The translations under genes and the position numbers were made by a program. A stretch of DNA of 9,798 nucleotides from Acidimicrobiia bacterium (GTDB taxonomy: Bacteria > Actinomycetota > Acidimicrobiia > Acidimicrobiales > Ilumatobacteraceae): positions 1 to 9,798 of the forward strand of contig JAUHYJ010000088.1 in assembly GCA_030425785.1 (NCBI GenBank), written 5' to 3'. Within the stretch, counting starts at the first letter, position 1; every line of letters begins with the position of its first letter. Shown piece by piece: positions 1-5,703 of this stretch. The notes under the pieces were generated by a model. The model was not told the DNA's origin and did not search any database. It saw only the letters and a program-made list of their open reading frames with translations.

Positions 1-84
1 CCACTGCGCGGCCATACCGACGCCGACGATGATGGCGAGGGTCGGTCCGATGGCGGACTCGGTGGCTGCGAGCAGGGCAGTCAT
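1..84 (-). CDS. Probable cation:proton antiporter, N-terminal fragment (gene runs off left edge)
   Basis: On the minus strand an ATG at 84-82 opens a frame that stays open to the window edge, giving 28 residues: a short polar start, then a hydrophobic segment ending in IIVGVGMAAQW. A first membrane helix ending in G-x-AAQW is typical of the first transmembrane segment of CPA-type Na+/H+ or K+/H+ antiporters (NhaP/Kef-like), where it is usually followed by a WR-L-P motif. That following part lies outside the window. No other ATG, GTG or TTG start is in frame just upstream, and there is no clear Shine-Dalgarno. The gene lies downstream of nhaA on the same strand, with a hairpin between them. 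The coding call is fairly safe; the family rests on one helix only. Confidence 0.5.
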   Translation of the reverse strand, partial: MTALLAATESAIGPTLAIIVGVGMAAQW

Positions 85-106
85 GACGATGCGAAAGGCG
101 AATGGA

Positions 107-142
107 CAACGGCGAGCTCAGCACCTGCCGAGCTCGCCGTTG
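107..142 (-). terminator. Perfect 13-bp inverted repeat, probable nhaA terminator
   Basis: CAACGGCGAGCTC (107-119) and GAGCTCGCCGTTG (130-142) are exact reverse complements separated by a 10-nt loop. The hairpin lies 47 nt after the nhaA stop codon and 22 nt before the start of the next gene on the same strand, which is where an intrinsic terminator would sit. The tail on the minus strand is only moderately T-rich (TCCATTCGCCTTTC), as is common in high-GC actinobacteria. It could instead be an operator or a transcript-stabilising stem for the downstream antiporter gene. Confidence 0.6.
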
Positions 143-189
143 CTCCTGTTCTAGCCGATCTCCGCAGGTGTTTCACACAGCAACGCGGG

Positions 190-1512
190 TCAGTGGACGC
201 GGACGTGGGTCTCGTCCATCGAGTGGTCGTGCTCGACCGCGCCCGGCAGGACGATGAGTGTGCCGATCACCGCGGCGACGAGCGACGCGGTGAGGACACC
301 GAGGCGGGCCTCGGTGCCGACGCCCTCCTCGCCGAACGCCAACTCGGTGACGAACAGCGAGACGGTGAAGCCGATGCCGGCCAGCGCACCGGCGCCGACC
401 ACGTAGCGGGTCGTCACTCCGGCGGGCAGTCTGCCGACCCCGGTGGCGACGGCGGCGAGGGTTGCGAGCGAGACACCGACGGTCTTGCCGATGACGAGCC
501 CGAGCACCACGCCCCACGTGACCGAATTCGTCATCGCGTCGCTCAACTCGGACGCGGGGATCCGGATACCGGCATTGGCGAGTGCGAACACCGGCACGAC
601 GAGGAAGGCCGAGTACGGATGCAGCTTGTGCTCGAGCCATTCGACGACCGAGACCGAGTCACGGGCCTGGCGGGTGACCCGCTGGACCGCTTCGATGCTG
701 GGGCTGAGGTGGAGTTCCTCGGCGTCGATGAGGGTCGGCATCCGCACCGGCCGCACGGGTGCGAGCATGCCGAACGCGACGCCGGCGAGGGTCGGGTGGA
801 TGTTGGCTTCGTGCAGGGCGAACCAGCAGACGACGCCGAGGGCGACGAAGAGTGCGACGGCGCTCAGCCAGCGCCGGATGATGACCGCCGCCGCGAACGC
901 GCCGAGCGCGAGCGCCAGCCAACCGAACGACACCCCTTCGGAGTAGAAGACGGCGATCACGAGGATCGCGCCGATGTCGTCGACGATCGCCAGCGCCAGC
1001 AGGAAGAGCTTGAGCCACGACGGCGCGCGCTTGCCGAGGAGGGCGACGACGCCCATGACGATGGCGATGTCGGTCGCCATCGGGATGCCCCAGCCGTCGG
1101 CCCCGGCACCGCCGGAGTTCAAGACGGCGTAGATCGCCGCCGGCACCACCATGCCGCCGATGGCCGCGATGATCGGGAGGGCCGCCTGACGGGGGTCGTT
1201 GAGCTCTCCGTCGGTGATCTCGCGCTTGATCTCGAGCCCGACGACGACGAAGAACAGCGCCATCGCGCCGTCGTTGACCCATTCCTTGAGGGTGAGATCG
1301 AGGTGGAAGCTGCCGAGTTCGACCGCGGCATGGGTCGACCACAGGTCGAAGTAGCCGTCGGAGAACGGGCTGTTCGCCCAGATCAACGCCAATGTCGCCG
1401 CCCCGACGATCAACAGCCCGGCGGTGGCCTCCTTGTGCAGGAAGTCCTGGAACGGACGGATCAGCTTCTGGTTCACCGTCTGCACGATCGGTGGCGGTGT
1501 CGTCTGGGTCAC
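190..1512 (-). CDS. nhaA: Na+/H+ antiporter NhaA
   Basis: Encodes 440 residues of the NhaA family, inner-membrane antiporters that exchange internal Na+ (or Li+) for external protons and serve salt and alkaline-pH homeostasis. The hallmark residues are visible: PMATDIAIV with Asp148 (E. coli D133), AIVDDIGAIL with the ion-binding pair Asp178-Asp179 (E. coli D163-D164), and IGKTVG with Lys343 (E. coli K300). LHPYSAFLVVPVFALANAG matches the conserved TM9 region. The tail is His- and acid-rich (EHDHSMDETH). The protein is about 50 residues longer than the E. coli enzyme, mainly at both ends and in the loop before TM9. The start chosen is GTG at 1512-1510: the frame is open for another 169 codons upstream, but that extension is basic, shadow-like and runs across the divergent hydrolase gene. 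A GATACT box lies 8 nt upstream, suggesting a leaderless transcript. A possible second antiporter follows downstream. Confidence 0.96.
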   Translation of the reverse strand: MTQTTPPPIVQTVNQKLIRPFQDFLHKEATAGLLIVGAATLALIWANSPFSDGYFDLWSTHAAVELGSFHLDLTLKEWVNDGAMALFFVVVGLEIKREITDGELNDPRQAALPIIAAIGGMVVPAAIYAVLNSGGAGADGWGIPMATDIAIVMGVVALLGKRAPSWLKLFLLALAIVDDIGAILVIAVFYSEGVSFGWLALALGAFAAAVIIRRWLSAVALFVALGVVCWFALHEANIHPTLAGVAFGMLAPVRPVRMPTLIDAEELHLSPSIEAVQRVTRQARDSVSVVEWLEHKLHPYSAFLVVPVFALANAGIRIPASELSDAMTNSVTWGVVLGLVIGKTVGVSLATLAAVATGVGRLPAGVTTRYVVGAGALAGIGFTVSLFVTELAFGEEGVGTEARLGVLTASLVAAVIGTLIVLPGAVEHDHSMDETHVRVH

Positions 1513-1520
1513 GGCCGACA

Positions 1521-1526
1521 AGTATC
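1521..1526 (-). promoter_or_regulatory. Candidate -10 box for leaderless nhaA
   Basis: GATACT on the minus strand ends 8 nt before the GTG start of nhaA, so initiation would fall at or next to the start codon. There is no Shine-Dalgarno in this gap. No convincing -35 element is visible. It lies in the 78-bp divergent region shared with the hydrolase gene. Confidence 0.35.
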
Positions 1527-1576
1527 GCAGCCGGGCGTGTGATTTCGTCGCGAACGGACGGGCTCGCCAGGACGAG

Positions 1577-1582
1577 TACCGT
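1577..1582 (+). promoter_or_regulatory. Candidate -10 box for leaderless hydrolase-OsmC gene
   Basis: TACCGT fits the actinobacterial TANNNT pattern and ends 8 nt before the ATG at 1591, with no Shine-Dalgarno between. If it is real, it selects ATG 1591 over GTG 1585 or ATG 1603. The -35 region shows no recognisable match. Confidence 0.3.
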
Positions 1583-1590
1583 CGGTGCTC

Positions 1591-2814
1591 ATGCCGAGCC
1601 GAATGACCCGTGTGACGTTCCCCGGCAGCCTGGGCGATGAGCTCGCGGCCCGCCTCGACATTCCGGCCGGTCCGCCGAGGGCGTATGCCCTGTTCGCGCA
1701 CTGCTTCACGTGCAGCAAGGATCTCCGGGCGGCGTCGCGGATCGCGGCGACGCTCACCGACCTCGGGTACGCCGTGCTCCGGTTCGACTTCACCGGGCTC
1801 GGCGCGAGTGGGGGCGAGTTCGCGAACACGAACTTCTCGTCGAACGTCGACGACCTCGTCGCCGCGGCCGCCTACCTGCGTGCGGAGCACGGCGCACCGC
1901 AGCTCCTCGTCGGCCATTCGCTCGGCGGTGCGGCATCGATCGTCGCCGCGGGCCGCATCTCCGAGGCCCGTGCGGTCGCCACGCTCGGCGCCCCGTCCGA
2001 CCCCAGCCACGTCGCCCACCTGTTCGCCGGTGAGTTGGAGGCGATCGAGAGCGAGGGCGCCGCCGAGATCGAGTTGCTCGGCCGCCGCTTCACGATCACG
2101 CGCCAGTTCGTCGACGACCTGCGCACCGGCGCCGTGCTGTCGGCAGCTGCCGAGCTACGCGCCGCGCTCTTGGTGATGCACTCGCCGATCGACAACCTCG
2201 TCGGTGTCCAGCACGCGGCGATGCTCTACCAGGCAGCGCGCCACCCGAAGAGCTTCGTCGCGCTCGACGGGGCCGACCACCTGCTGGCGGACCATGCCGA
2301 TGCCGCGTACGCGGCGTCGATCATCGGCGCCTGGGCGCAGCGCTACCTCGACGACGAGAGCGGCGCGACGGCAGCCCCGGCACCGACCGCACAGGTCGTG
2401 GTGGCCGAGACGACGCAGGGCGCGTTCTTGAACCATGTCGTCACCGGCCACCACCGGTTCCTGGCCGACGAGCCCGAATCGGTCGGCGGCTTCGACGCCG
2501 GCCCGAGCCCCTACGACCTGCTCGCCGCGGCCCTCGGCGCCTGCACGTCCATGACGCTGCGGATGTACGCGGACCGCAAGCAGCTGCCGCTCGATCGGGT
2601 GACGGTCGAGGTCGACCACGACAAGGTGCACATCGACGACGCCGGCATGGTCGACGAGTCGACGCCGGGCCGGATCGACCGGTTCCGGCGCGTCGTCCAC
2701 GTCGAGGGCGACCTCGACGACGATCAGCGCGCCAGCCTGCTGCGTATCGCCGACCGCTGCCCCGTCCACCGCACCCTCGAGGCGACCTCGCACATCACCA
2801 CCGAGCTGGCCTGA
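1591..2814 (+). CDS. Bifunctional alpha/beta hydrolase-OsmC family fusion protein
   Basis: Encodes 407 residues in two domains. Residues 1 to about 250 are an alpha/beta hydrolase: nucleophile elbow GHSLGG with Ser110, likely acid Asp201 (HSPIDN) and base His230 (GADHLL). Residues of about 270-407 are an OsmC/Ohr-like domain with both expected redox cysteines, Cys318 (GACTSMTLRMYA) and Cys390 (RCPVHRTLE). OsmC-type proteins reduce organic hydroperoxides by a cysteine mechanism; the substrate of the hydrolase half is not known. The CFTCSKD motif (Cys38, Cys41) near the first strand is characteristic of this fused family. The architecture and length of just over 400 residues are normal for it. 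The start is uncertain among GTG 1585, ATG 1591 and ATG 1603; 1591 is chosen because a TACCGT box lies 8 nt upstream, and homologues usually have few residues before the RVTFPGS strand. It is divergent from nhaA and appears monocistronic. Confidence 0.93.
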   Translation: MPSRMTRVTFPGSLGDELAARLDIPAGPPRAYALFAHCFTCSKDLRAASRIAATLTDLGYAVLRFDFTGLGASGGEFANTNFSSNVDDLVAAAAYLRAEHGAPQLLVGHSLGGAASIVAAGRISEARAVATLGAPSDPSHVAHLFAGELEAIESEGAAEIELLGRRFTITRQFVDDLRTGAVLSAAAELRAALLVMHSPIDNLVGVQHAAMLYQAARHPKSFVALDGADHLLADHADAAYAASIIGAWAQRYLDDESGATAAPAPTAQVVVAETTQGAFLNHVVTGHHRFLADEPESVGGFDAGPSPYDLLAAALGACTSMTLRMYADRKQLPLDRVTVEVDHDKVHIDDAGMVDESTPGRIDRFRRVVHVEGDLDDDQRASLLRIADRCPVHRTLEATSHITTELA

Positions 2815-3003
2815 CACGCGCCCGCAGCTCCACCGTCTGGGGTCGTTCGGCGATCGGACGTTCGGCGTGGCGGATGGTGCGCCCGTCGTGACCTCAGGCA
2901 CCGAGACTGGCCGTCGGCCGCCGGTACCGCACCGAGGCCGGTTCCGATGGGCGGGTGAGTGCGCCGTAGATTGGCGCAGCGGCGATCGTGGGAGGGGTCC
3001 GAC
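2815..3003. other. Intergenic region, no gene seen
   Basis: These 189 bases separate the hydrolase-OsmC stop from the leader of the first LLM gene. I see no credible coding frame, no strong inverted repeat and no T-tract terminator. GTTCGGCG occurs twice near the left end, about 15 nt apart. The right end carries a plausible -10 box and a Shine-Dalgarno, listed separately. Confidence 0.5.
2967..2972 (+). promoter_or_regulatory. Candidate -10 box upstream of leader ORF and LLM gene
   Basis: TAGATT matches TANNNT and four of six positions of TATAAT. A start site about 7 nt downstream would give a leader of roughly 25 nt before the Shine-Dalgarno-led ATG at 3004. No good -35 is visible, so this is a positional candidate only. 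Confidence 0.35.
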
Positions 3004-3051
3004 ATGCACGACCAAGCGGGCAGAGGCCTCGGCGGGGTGGCGATCCGATGA
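3004..3051 (+). CDS. Possible 15-residue leader peptide coupled to the LLM gene
   Basis: ATG at 3004 is preceded by GGAGG (2991-2995) with an 8-nt spacer, one of the two best ribosome-binding sites in the window. The frame encodes MHDQAGRGLGGVAIR and stops with TGA at 3049-3051, which overlaps the ATG of the LLM gene at 3048 as ATGA. That arrangement is typical of translational coupling, so ribosomes ending the short frame could re-initiate on the enzyme. The peptide resembles no known attenuator: it has no run of one regulatory amino acid. Alternatively the Shine-Dalgarno is incidental, or the enzyme starts at GTG 2988 in another frame with 20 extra residues. Confidence 0.4.
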   Translation: MHDQAGRGLGGVAIR

Positions 3052-4055
3052 CGCCGGAGCTGTCGTTGAGCCTGTTCCCGGTGCCCGGCACCGCCGGGAC
3101 CATGGCTGCCGAGCTCGAGGCGGCCGGGTGGGACGGCCTGTTCATGACCGACACCCAGAACCTCACCGCCGAGGTGTACGCGTCGCTGGGGGTCGCCGCG
3201 GCGTCGACCGAGCGCGTGCTGCTCGGCACCGGTGTCACGAACCCCGTCACCCGGCACCCGGCCGTCACCGCCTCGGCGATCGCCACGGTGCACGCGGCGT
3301 CGGGTGGCCGAGCGGTGCTCGGGATCGGGCGTGGTGACTCGTCGCTCGGGTTCCTCGGGCGCAGGCCGGCGCCGGTGACTGCGCTGGAGGAGTACCTCGT
3401 GCGCGTGCGCGGCTACCTGCACGGCGAGGAGGTCGATCTCGGCGATGCCGTCAGCCGCAACGTCTGGATCGCCGACACCGGGCTGCCCCCGGTCTCGATC
3501 GACGTCGCCGCCACCGGACCCAAGGTGATCGCGGTCGCGGCCCGACGGGCCGACCGCGTCACGTTCGCCGTCGGCGCCGACCCGCAGCGCATCCGTGACT
3601 CGATCGCGATCGTGCGCGCGGAACGAGCAGCCGCGGGCCTCGATCCGACGGGGATCTCGGTCGGCGCCTACGTCAACGTGGCGGTGCATCCCGACCTCGC
3701 GGTCGCTCGTGAGGTGGTGCGAGGCGTCACTGCGGTCTTCGCCCACTTCTCGAGCATGGCGGGCGCACCACCGGCCGACGGCGACGGCGCGGTGCTCGAC
3801 GACATCGACACGCAGTACGAGATGGCGGAACACGCACGGTCCGACGCCGTCCACGCCACGTCGATGCCCGACGAGTTCATCGACCGCTTCGCCGTCGTCG
3901 GCCCCGCCGAGCACTGCGTCGCCCGCCTCTCCGAGCTGATCGACGCCGGCGTCGAGCGGATCGTCGTCGTGCCGGGCATCCACGGCCCGATCACCGGCGA
4001 CCTCGCCGAGAGCATGCGGGCGCTGGCGACCGACGTGCTCCCGGCGCTCCGCTGA
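3048..4055 (+). CDS. LLM class flavin-dependent oxidoreductase (bacterial luciferase-like, possibly F420)
   Basis: Encodes 335 residues of the luciferase-like monooxygenase superfamily, TIM-barrel enzymes using FMNH2 or F420. Features: first beta strand ELSLSLFP at 4-11; AAGWDGLFMTD (25-35) typical of the second strand; VTNPVTRHPAVTASAIATVH (63-82) and GGRAVLGIGRGDSSLGF (86-102), the cofactor-side motifs; and an IDVAATGPKVIAVAARRAD segment that matches Mer/F420-dependent members better than true luciferases. The C-terminus has VVGPAEHCVARLSELIDAGVERIVV, the usual last barrel elements. The substrate cannot be read from sequence. ATG 3048 is chosen because it directly precedes strand 1; a weak GGTGG lies 7 nt upstream, and a short Shine-Dalgarno-led frame ends on this ATG. 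GTG 2988 would add a basic, Gly/Arg-rich extension and is less likely. The gene converges on the YihY/BrkB gene with a 52-nt gap. Confidence 0.9.
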   Translation: MTPELSLSLFPVPGTAGTMAAELEAAGWDGLFMTDTQNLTAEVYASLGVAAASTERVLLGTGVTNPVTRHPAVTASAIATVHAASGGRAVLGIGRGDSSLGFLGRRPAPVTALEEYLVRVRGYLHGEEVDLGDAVSRNVWIADTGLPPVSIDVAATGPKVIAVAARRADRVTFAVGADPQRIRDSIAIVRAERAAAGLDPTGISVGAYVNVAVHPDLAVAREVVRGVTAVFAHFSSMAGAPPADGDGAVLDDIDTQYEMAEHARSDAVHATSMPDEFIDRFAVVGPAEHCVARLSELIDAGVERIVVVPGIHGPITGDLAESMRALATDVLPALR

Positions 4056-4058
4056 CCG

Positions 4059-4095
4059 CGCTGCCTCCGACCGAACCGGGCGGCACGGAGCAGCG
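4059..4095. terminator. Bulged hairpin between convergent genes, candidate bidirectional terminator
   Basis: CGCTGCCTCCG (4059-4069) pairs with CGGAGCAGCG (4086-4095) over 10 bp with one bulged C, enclosing a 16-nt loop that can form a further CCG/CGG stem. It lies in the 52-nt gap between the stop codons of the LLM gene and the YihY/BrkB gene, where a shared terminator is expected. There is no T-tract on either side, so efficiency is unclear. Confidence 0.45.
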
Positions 4096-4107
4096 ACGAG
4101 GCCGGCG

Positions 4108-4965
4108 TCAGGCGATCGCCGTCTGCTCGGTCGTCGTCAACTCGGTGTGGCTCGCGGCGGTGCGGCCCTCACGACGGCGAACCAGCGCAGCGTTCAGCTC
4201 GGCGCCGAACAGGCTGATCAGGGCGTGGAGTGACAGCCACGACAGCAGCGCCAACACGCCGGCGAAGCTGCCGTACGTCTCGGCGCTCTTCAGCATCTCG
4301 GTCGTCAGGTACGAGCCCAGCACCTGGAGCAGGGTGTAGAGCGCGGCCGTGAACACCGTGCCCGGCCAGATCATCCTCCAGGACGTCTCGGCCGAGGTCA
4401 GGAACCGGTACATCGTCCCGACGACCGCGGCGTTGATGACGAACACCCCACCGACGGCGAGGACGGAACCGATCAGGGGCAGCCCGGCCTGGCTGACGAT
4501 CGTCGCCAACGCCACGTTGGCGATCTGCGAACCGCCGATCGCGGCGAGCCCGACGAGCGCCCGCAACCGCTGCTTCGGCATGCCGGCCCGATCCGGGACG
4601 GGGATCTCCCACGTGTCGTCGAATGCGGTCTGGACACCGACGAACGCCTTCATCGATCCCCACAACGCCGCTGCGAGCCCGATGATCAGCGCGGTCCAGC
4701 TGCCGCTGATGGCGCCGTTGGCGGCGAGTTCCTTGCCGATGAACGGCACCGACTCGACCGCGGAGCCGATCAGTTCGTCCTGCCACTCCGGCTTGGACTC
4801 GAGGACGAACCCGAGGATCGTCGTCGCGGCCAGGAACAGCGGGAACAGGGTCAGGAAGCCGTAGTAGGTGAGCAGCGCGGCGTTCCGACCGGTGAGATGC
4901 AGCCGGAAGCCGTCGAGCAGCTCGACCACCACGTCGACCACCGCCGAGTTCGACGTCCATGCCAT
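4108..4965 (-). CDS. YihY/BrkB (UPF0761)-family integral membrane protein
   Basis: Encodes 285 residues with about six hydrophobic segments: roughly 28-55, 90-108, 132-152, 160-185, 198-220 and 225-258. The family signature is clear: AALLTYYGFLTLFPLFLA in the first membrane segment and YGSFAGVLALLSWLSLHALI followed by LFGAELNAAL in the last. The family was once annotated as ribonuclease BN or serum-resistance BrkB; its molecular role is still unsettled, and transport or envelope functions have been proposed. The C-terminal tail is short, polar and Thr/Glu-rich. ATG 4965-4963 is the only sensible start; TAGAAC ends 6 nt upstream and no Shine-Dalgarno is evident. It lies 47 nt downstream of ung on the same strand, so it may be co-transcribed with ung or read from its own leaderless start. 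Confidence 0.9.
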   Translation of the reverse strand: MAWTSNSAVVDVVVELLDGFRLHLTGRNAALLTYYGFLTLFPLFLAATTILGFVLESKPEWQDELIGSAVESVPFIGKELAANGAISGSWTALIIGLAAALWGSMKAFVGVQTAFDDTWEIPVPDRAGMPKQRLRALVGLAAIGGSQIANVALATIVSQAGLPLIGSVLAVGGVFVINAAVVGTMYRFLTSAETSWRMIWPGTVFTAALYTLLQVLGSYLTTEMLKSAETYGSFAGVLALLSWLSLHALISLFGAELNAALVRRREGRTAASHTELTTTEQTAIA

Positions 4966-4971
4966 CCGTCC

Positions 4972-4977
4972 GTTCTA
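4972..4977 (-). promoter_or_regulatory. Weak -10-like box before the YihY/BrkB gene
   Basis: TAGAAC on the minus strand matches four of six TATAAT positions but lacks the final T. It ends 6 nt before the ATG, in the 47-nt gap after ung. It fits the leaderless spacing seen at other genes here but is the weakest match. Confidence 0.22.
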
Positions 4978-5012
4978 CCGCATCCGCGCCGCCGGCCGGT
5001 CGAGAACGCGCG

Positions 5013-5672
5013 TCACAACGTCCAGTCGATCGGGTCCTGTCCGTGGGCGGCGAGGGCGGCGTTCGCGGTGCTGAACGGACGGCTGCCGAAGAAGCCGCGA
5101 TGTGCCGACAACGGCGACGGGTGCGGCGACTCGATGATCGTGTGACGGGAGGTGTCGAGCAGTTGGCGCTTCTTGCGGGCGGAACTGCCCCACAGGATGA
5201 ACACGACATGGTCGTCCTTGGCCCCGACCGTCCGGATCACCTGATCGGTGAACGTCTCCCACCCCTTGCCCTGGTGCGACCCGGCGTCACCGGCCCGCAC
5301 CGTCAGCGTCGCGTTCAGCAACAGCACGCCCTGGCGGGCCCACGGCTCGAGATTGCCGTGGTCGGGGATCGGCACACCGACGTCGGCGTGCAGCTCTTGG
5401 TGGATGTTCGCGAGCGACGGCGGCACGCGCACGCCGGGACGCACCGAGAAGCACAGCCCGTGCGCCTGCCCAGGGCCGTGGTACGGGTCCTGCCCGAGGA
5501 TCATGACCCGCGTGTCCGCGTACGACGTCAGGTGGAGCGCGGCGAAGACGTCGTCGTGGGGCGGGTAGATCGTGCGGTTGGCACGCTCGGCCGCGACGAA
5601 CTGCTGCAGCTCGTGCCAGTACGGCTTGTTGAACTCACCCCGCAGGATCGGATTCCAGTCGGTCGTCGCCAT
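5013..5672 (-). CDS. ung: Uracil-DNA glycosylase, family 1
   Basis: Encodes 219 residues, close to the 229 of E. coli Ung, that remove uracil from DNA to start base-excision repair of deaminated cytosine. All family-1 active-site elements are present: the water-activating loop GQDPYHG with Asp62 and Tyr64, the uracil-stacking GLCFSV with Phe75, LLLNATLTVR with uracil-specific Asn120, and the DNA-intercalation loop HPSPLSAHRGFFG with catalytic His184. The N-terminal W-x-PIL and the C-terminal PIDWTL are also typical. The start ATG 5672-5670 is supported by a strong GGAGGAGGG just upstream. The gene is divergent from the D-cysteine desulfhydrase-type gene with only 29 bp between, and the YihY/BrkB gene lies 47 nt downstream. 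Nothing appears broken or missing. Confidence 0.97.
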   Translation of the reverse strand: MATTDWNPILRGEFNKPYWHELQQFVAAERANRTIYPPHDDVFAALHLTSYADTRVMILGQDPYHGPGQAHGLCFSVRPGVRVPPSLANIHQELHADVGVPIPDHGNLEPWARQGVLLLNATLTVRAGDAGSHQGKGWETFTDQVIRTVGAKDDHVVFILWGSSARKKRQLLDTSRHTIIESPHPSPLSAHRGFFGSRPFSTANAALAAHGQDPIDWTL

Positions 5673-5677
5673 CGAGC

Positions 5678-5686
5678 CCTCCTCCG
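5678..5686 (-). promoter_or_regulatory. Strong ribosome-binding site of ung
   Basis: The minus strand reads GGAGGAGGG and then CTCG before the ATG at 5672, giving extended complementarity to the 16S rRNA 3' end. This stands out because most other starts in the window lack any Shine-Dalgarno, so ung and the leader ORF at 3004 look like the clearly leadered messages. Confidence 0.6.
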
Positions 5687-5697
5687 CCCGCCATCTC

Positions 5698-5703
5698 TAA
5701 CAT
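5698..5703 (+). promoter_or_regulatory. Candidate -10 box for the D-cysteine desulfhydrase-type gene
   Basis: TAACAT fits TANNNT. It overlaps the ATG at 5702 and ends 7 nt before the ATG at 5711. If it works as a -10 box, transcription would begin at or just before 5711 and translation would be leaderless from there. No -35 match is visible. Confidence 0.33.

Noticed and set aside
193..1542. A 449-codon open frame on the plus strand opposite nhaA
   Set aside because: It is rich in Arg, Asp, Glu and Gly with no domain logic, is fully antisense to a well-supported nhaA, and is the usual shadow frame of high-GC genes.
1513..2019. Upstream extension of nhaA giving a 609-residue protein
   Set aside because: The added part is low-complexity and basic, overlaps the divergent hydrolase gene and has no counterpart in NhaA proteins; GTG 1512 with a nearby -10 box fits better.
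2724..3983. A 419-codon minus-strand frame opposite the first LLM gene
   Set aside because: Asp/Arg/His/Gly-rich, no recognisable motif, and antisense to a convincing enzyme gene.
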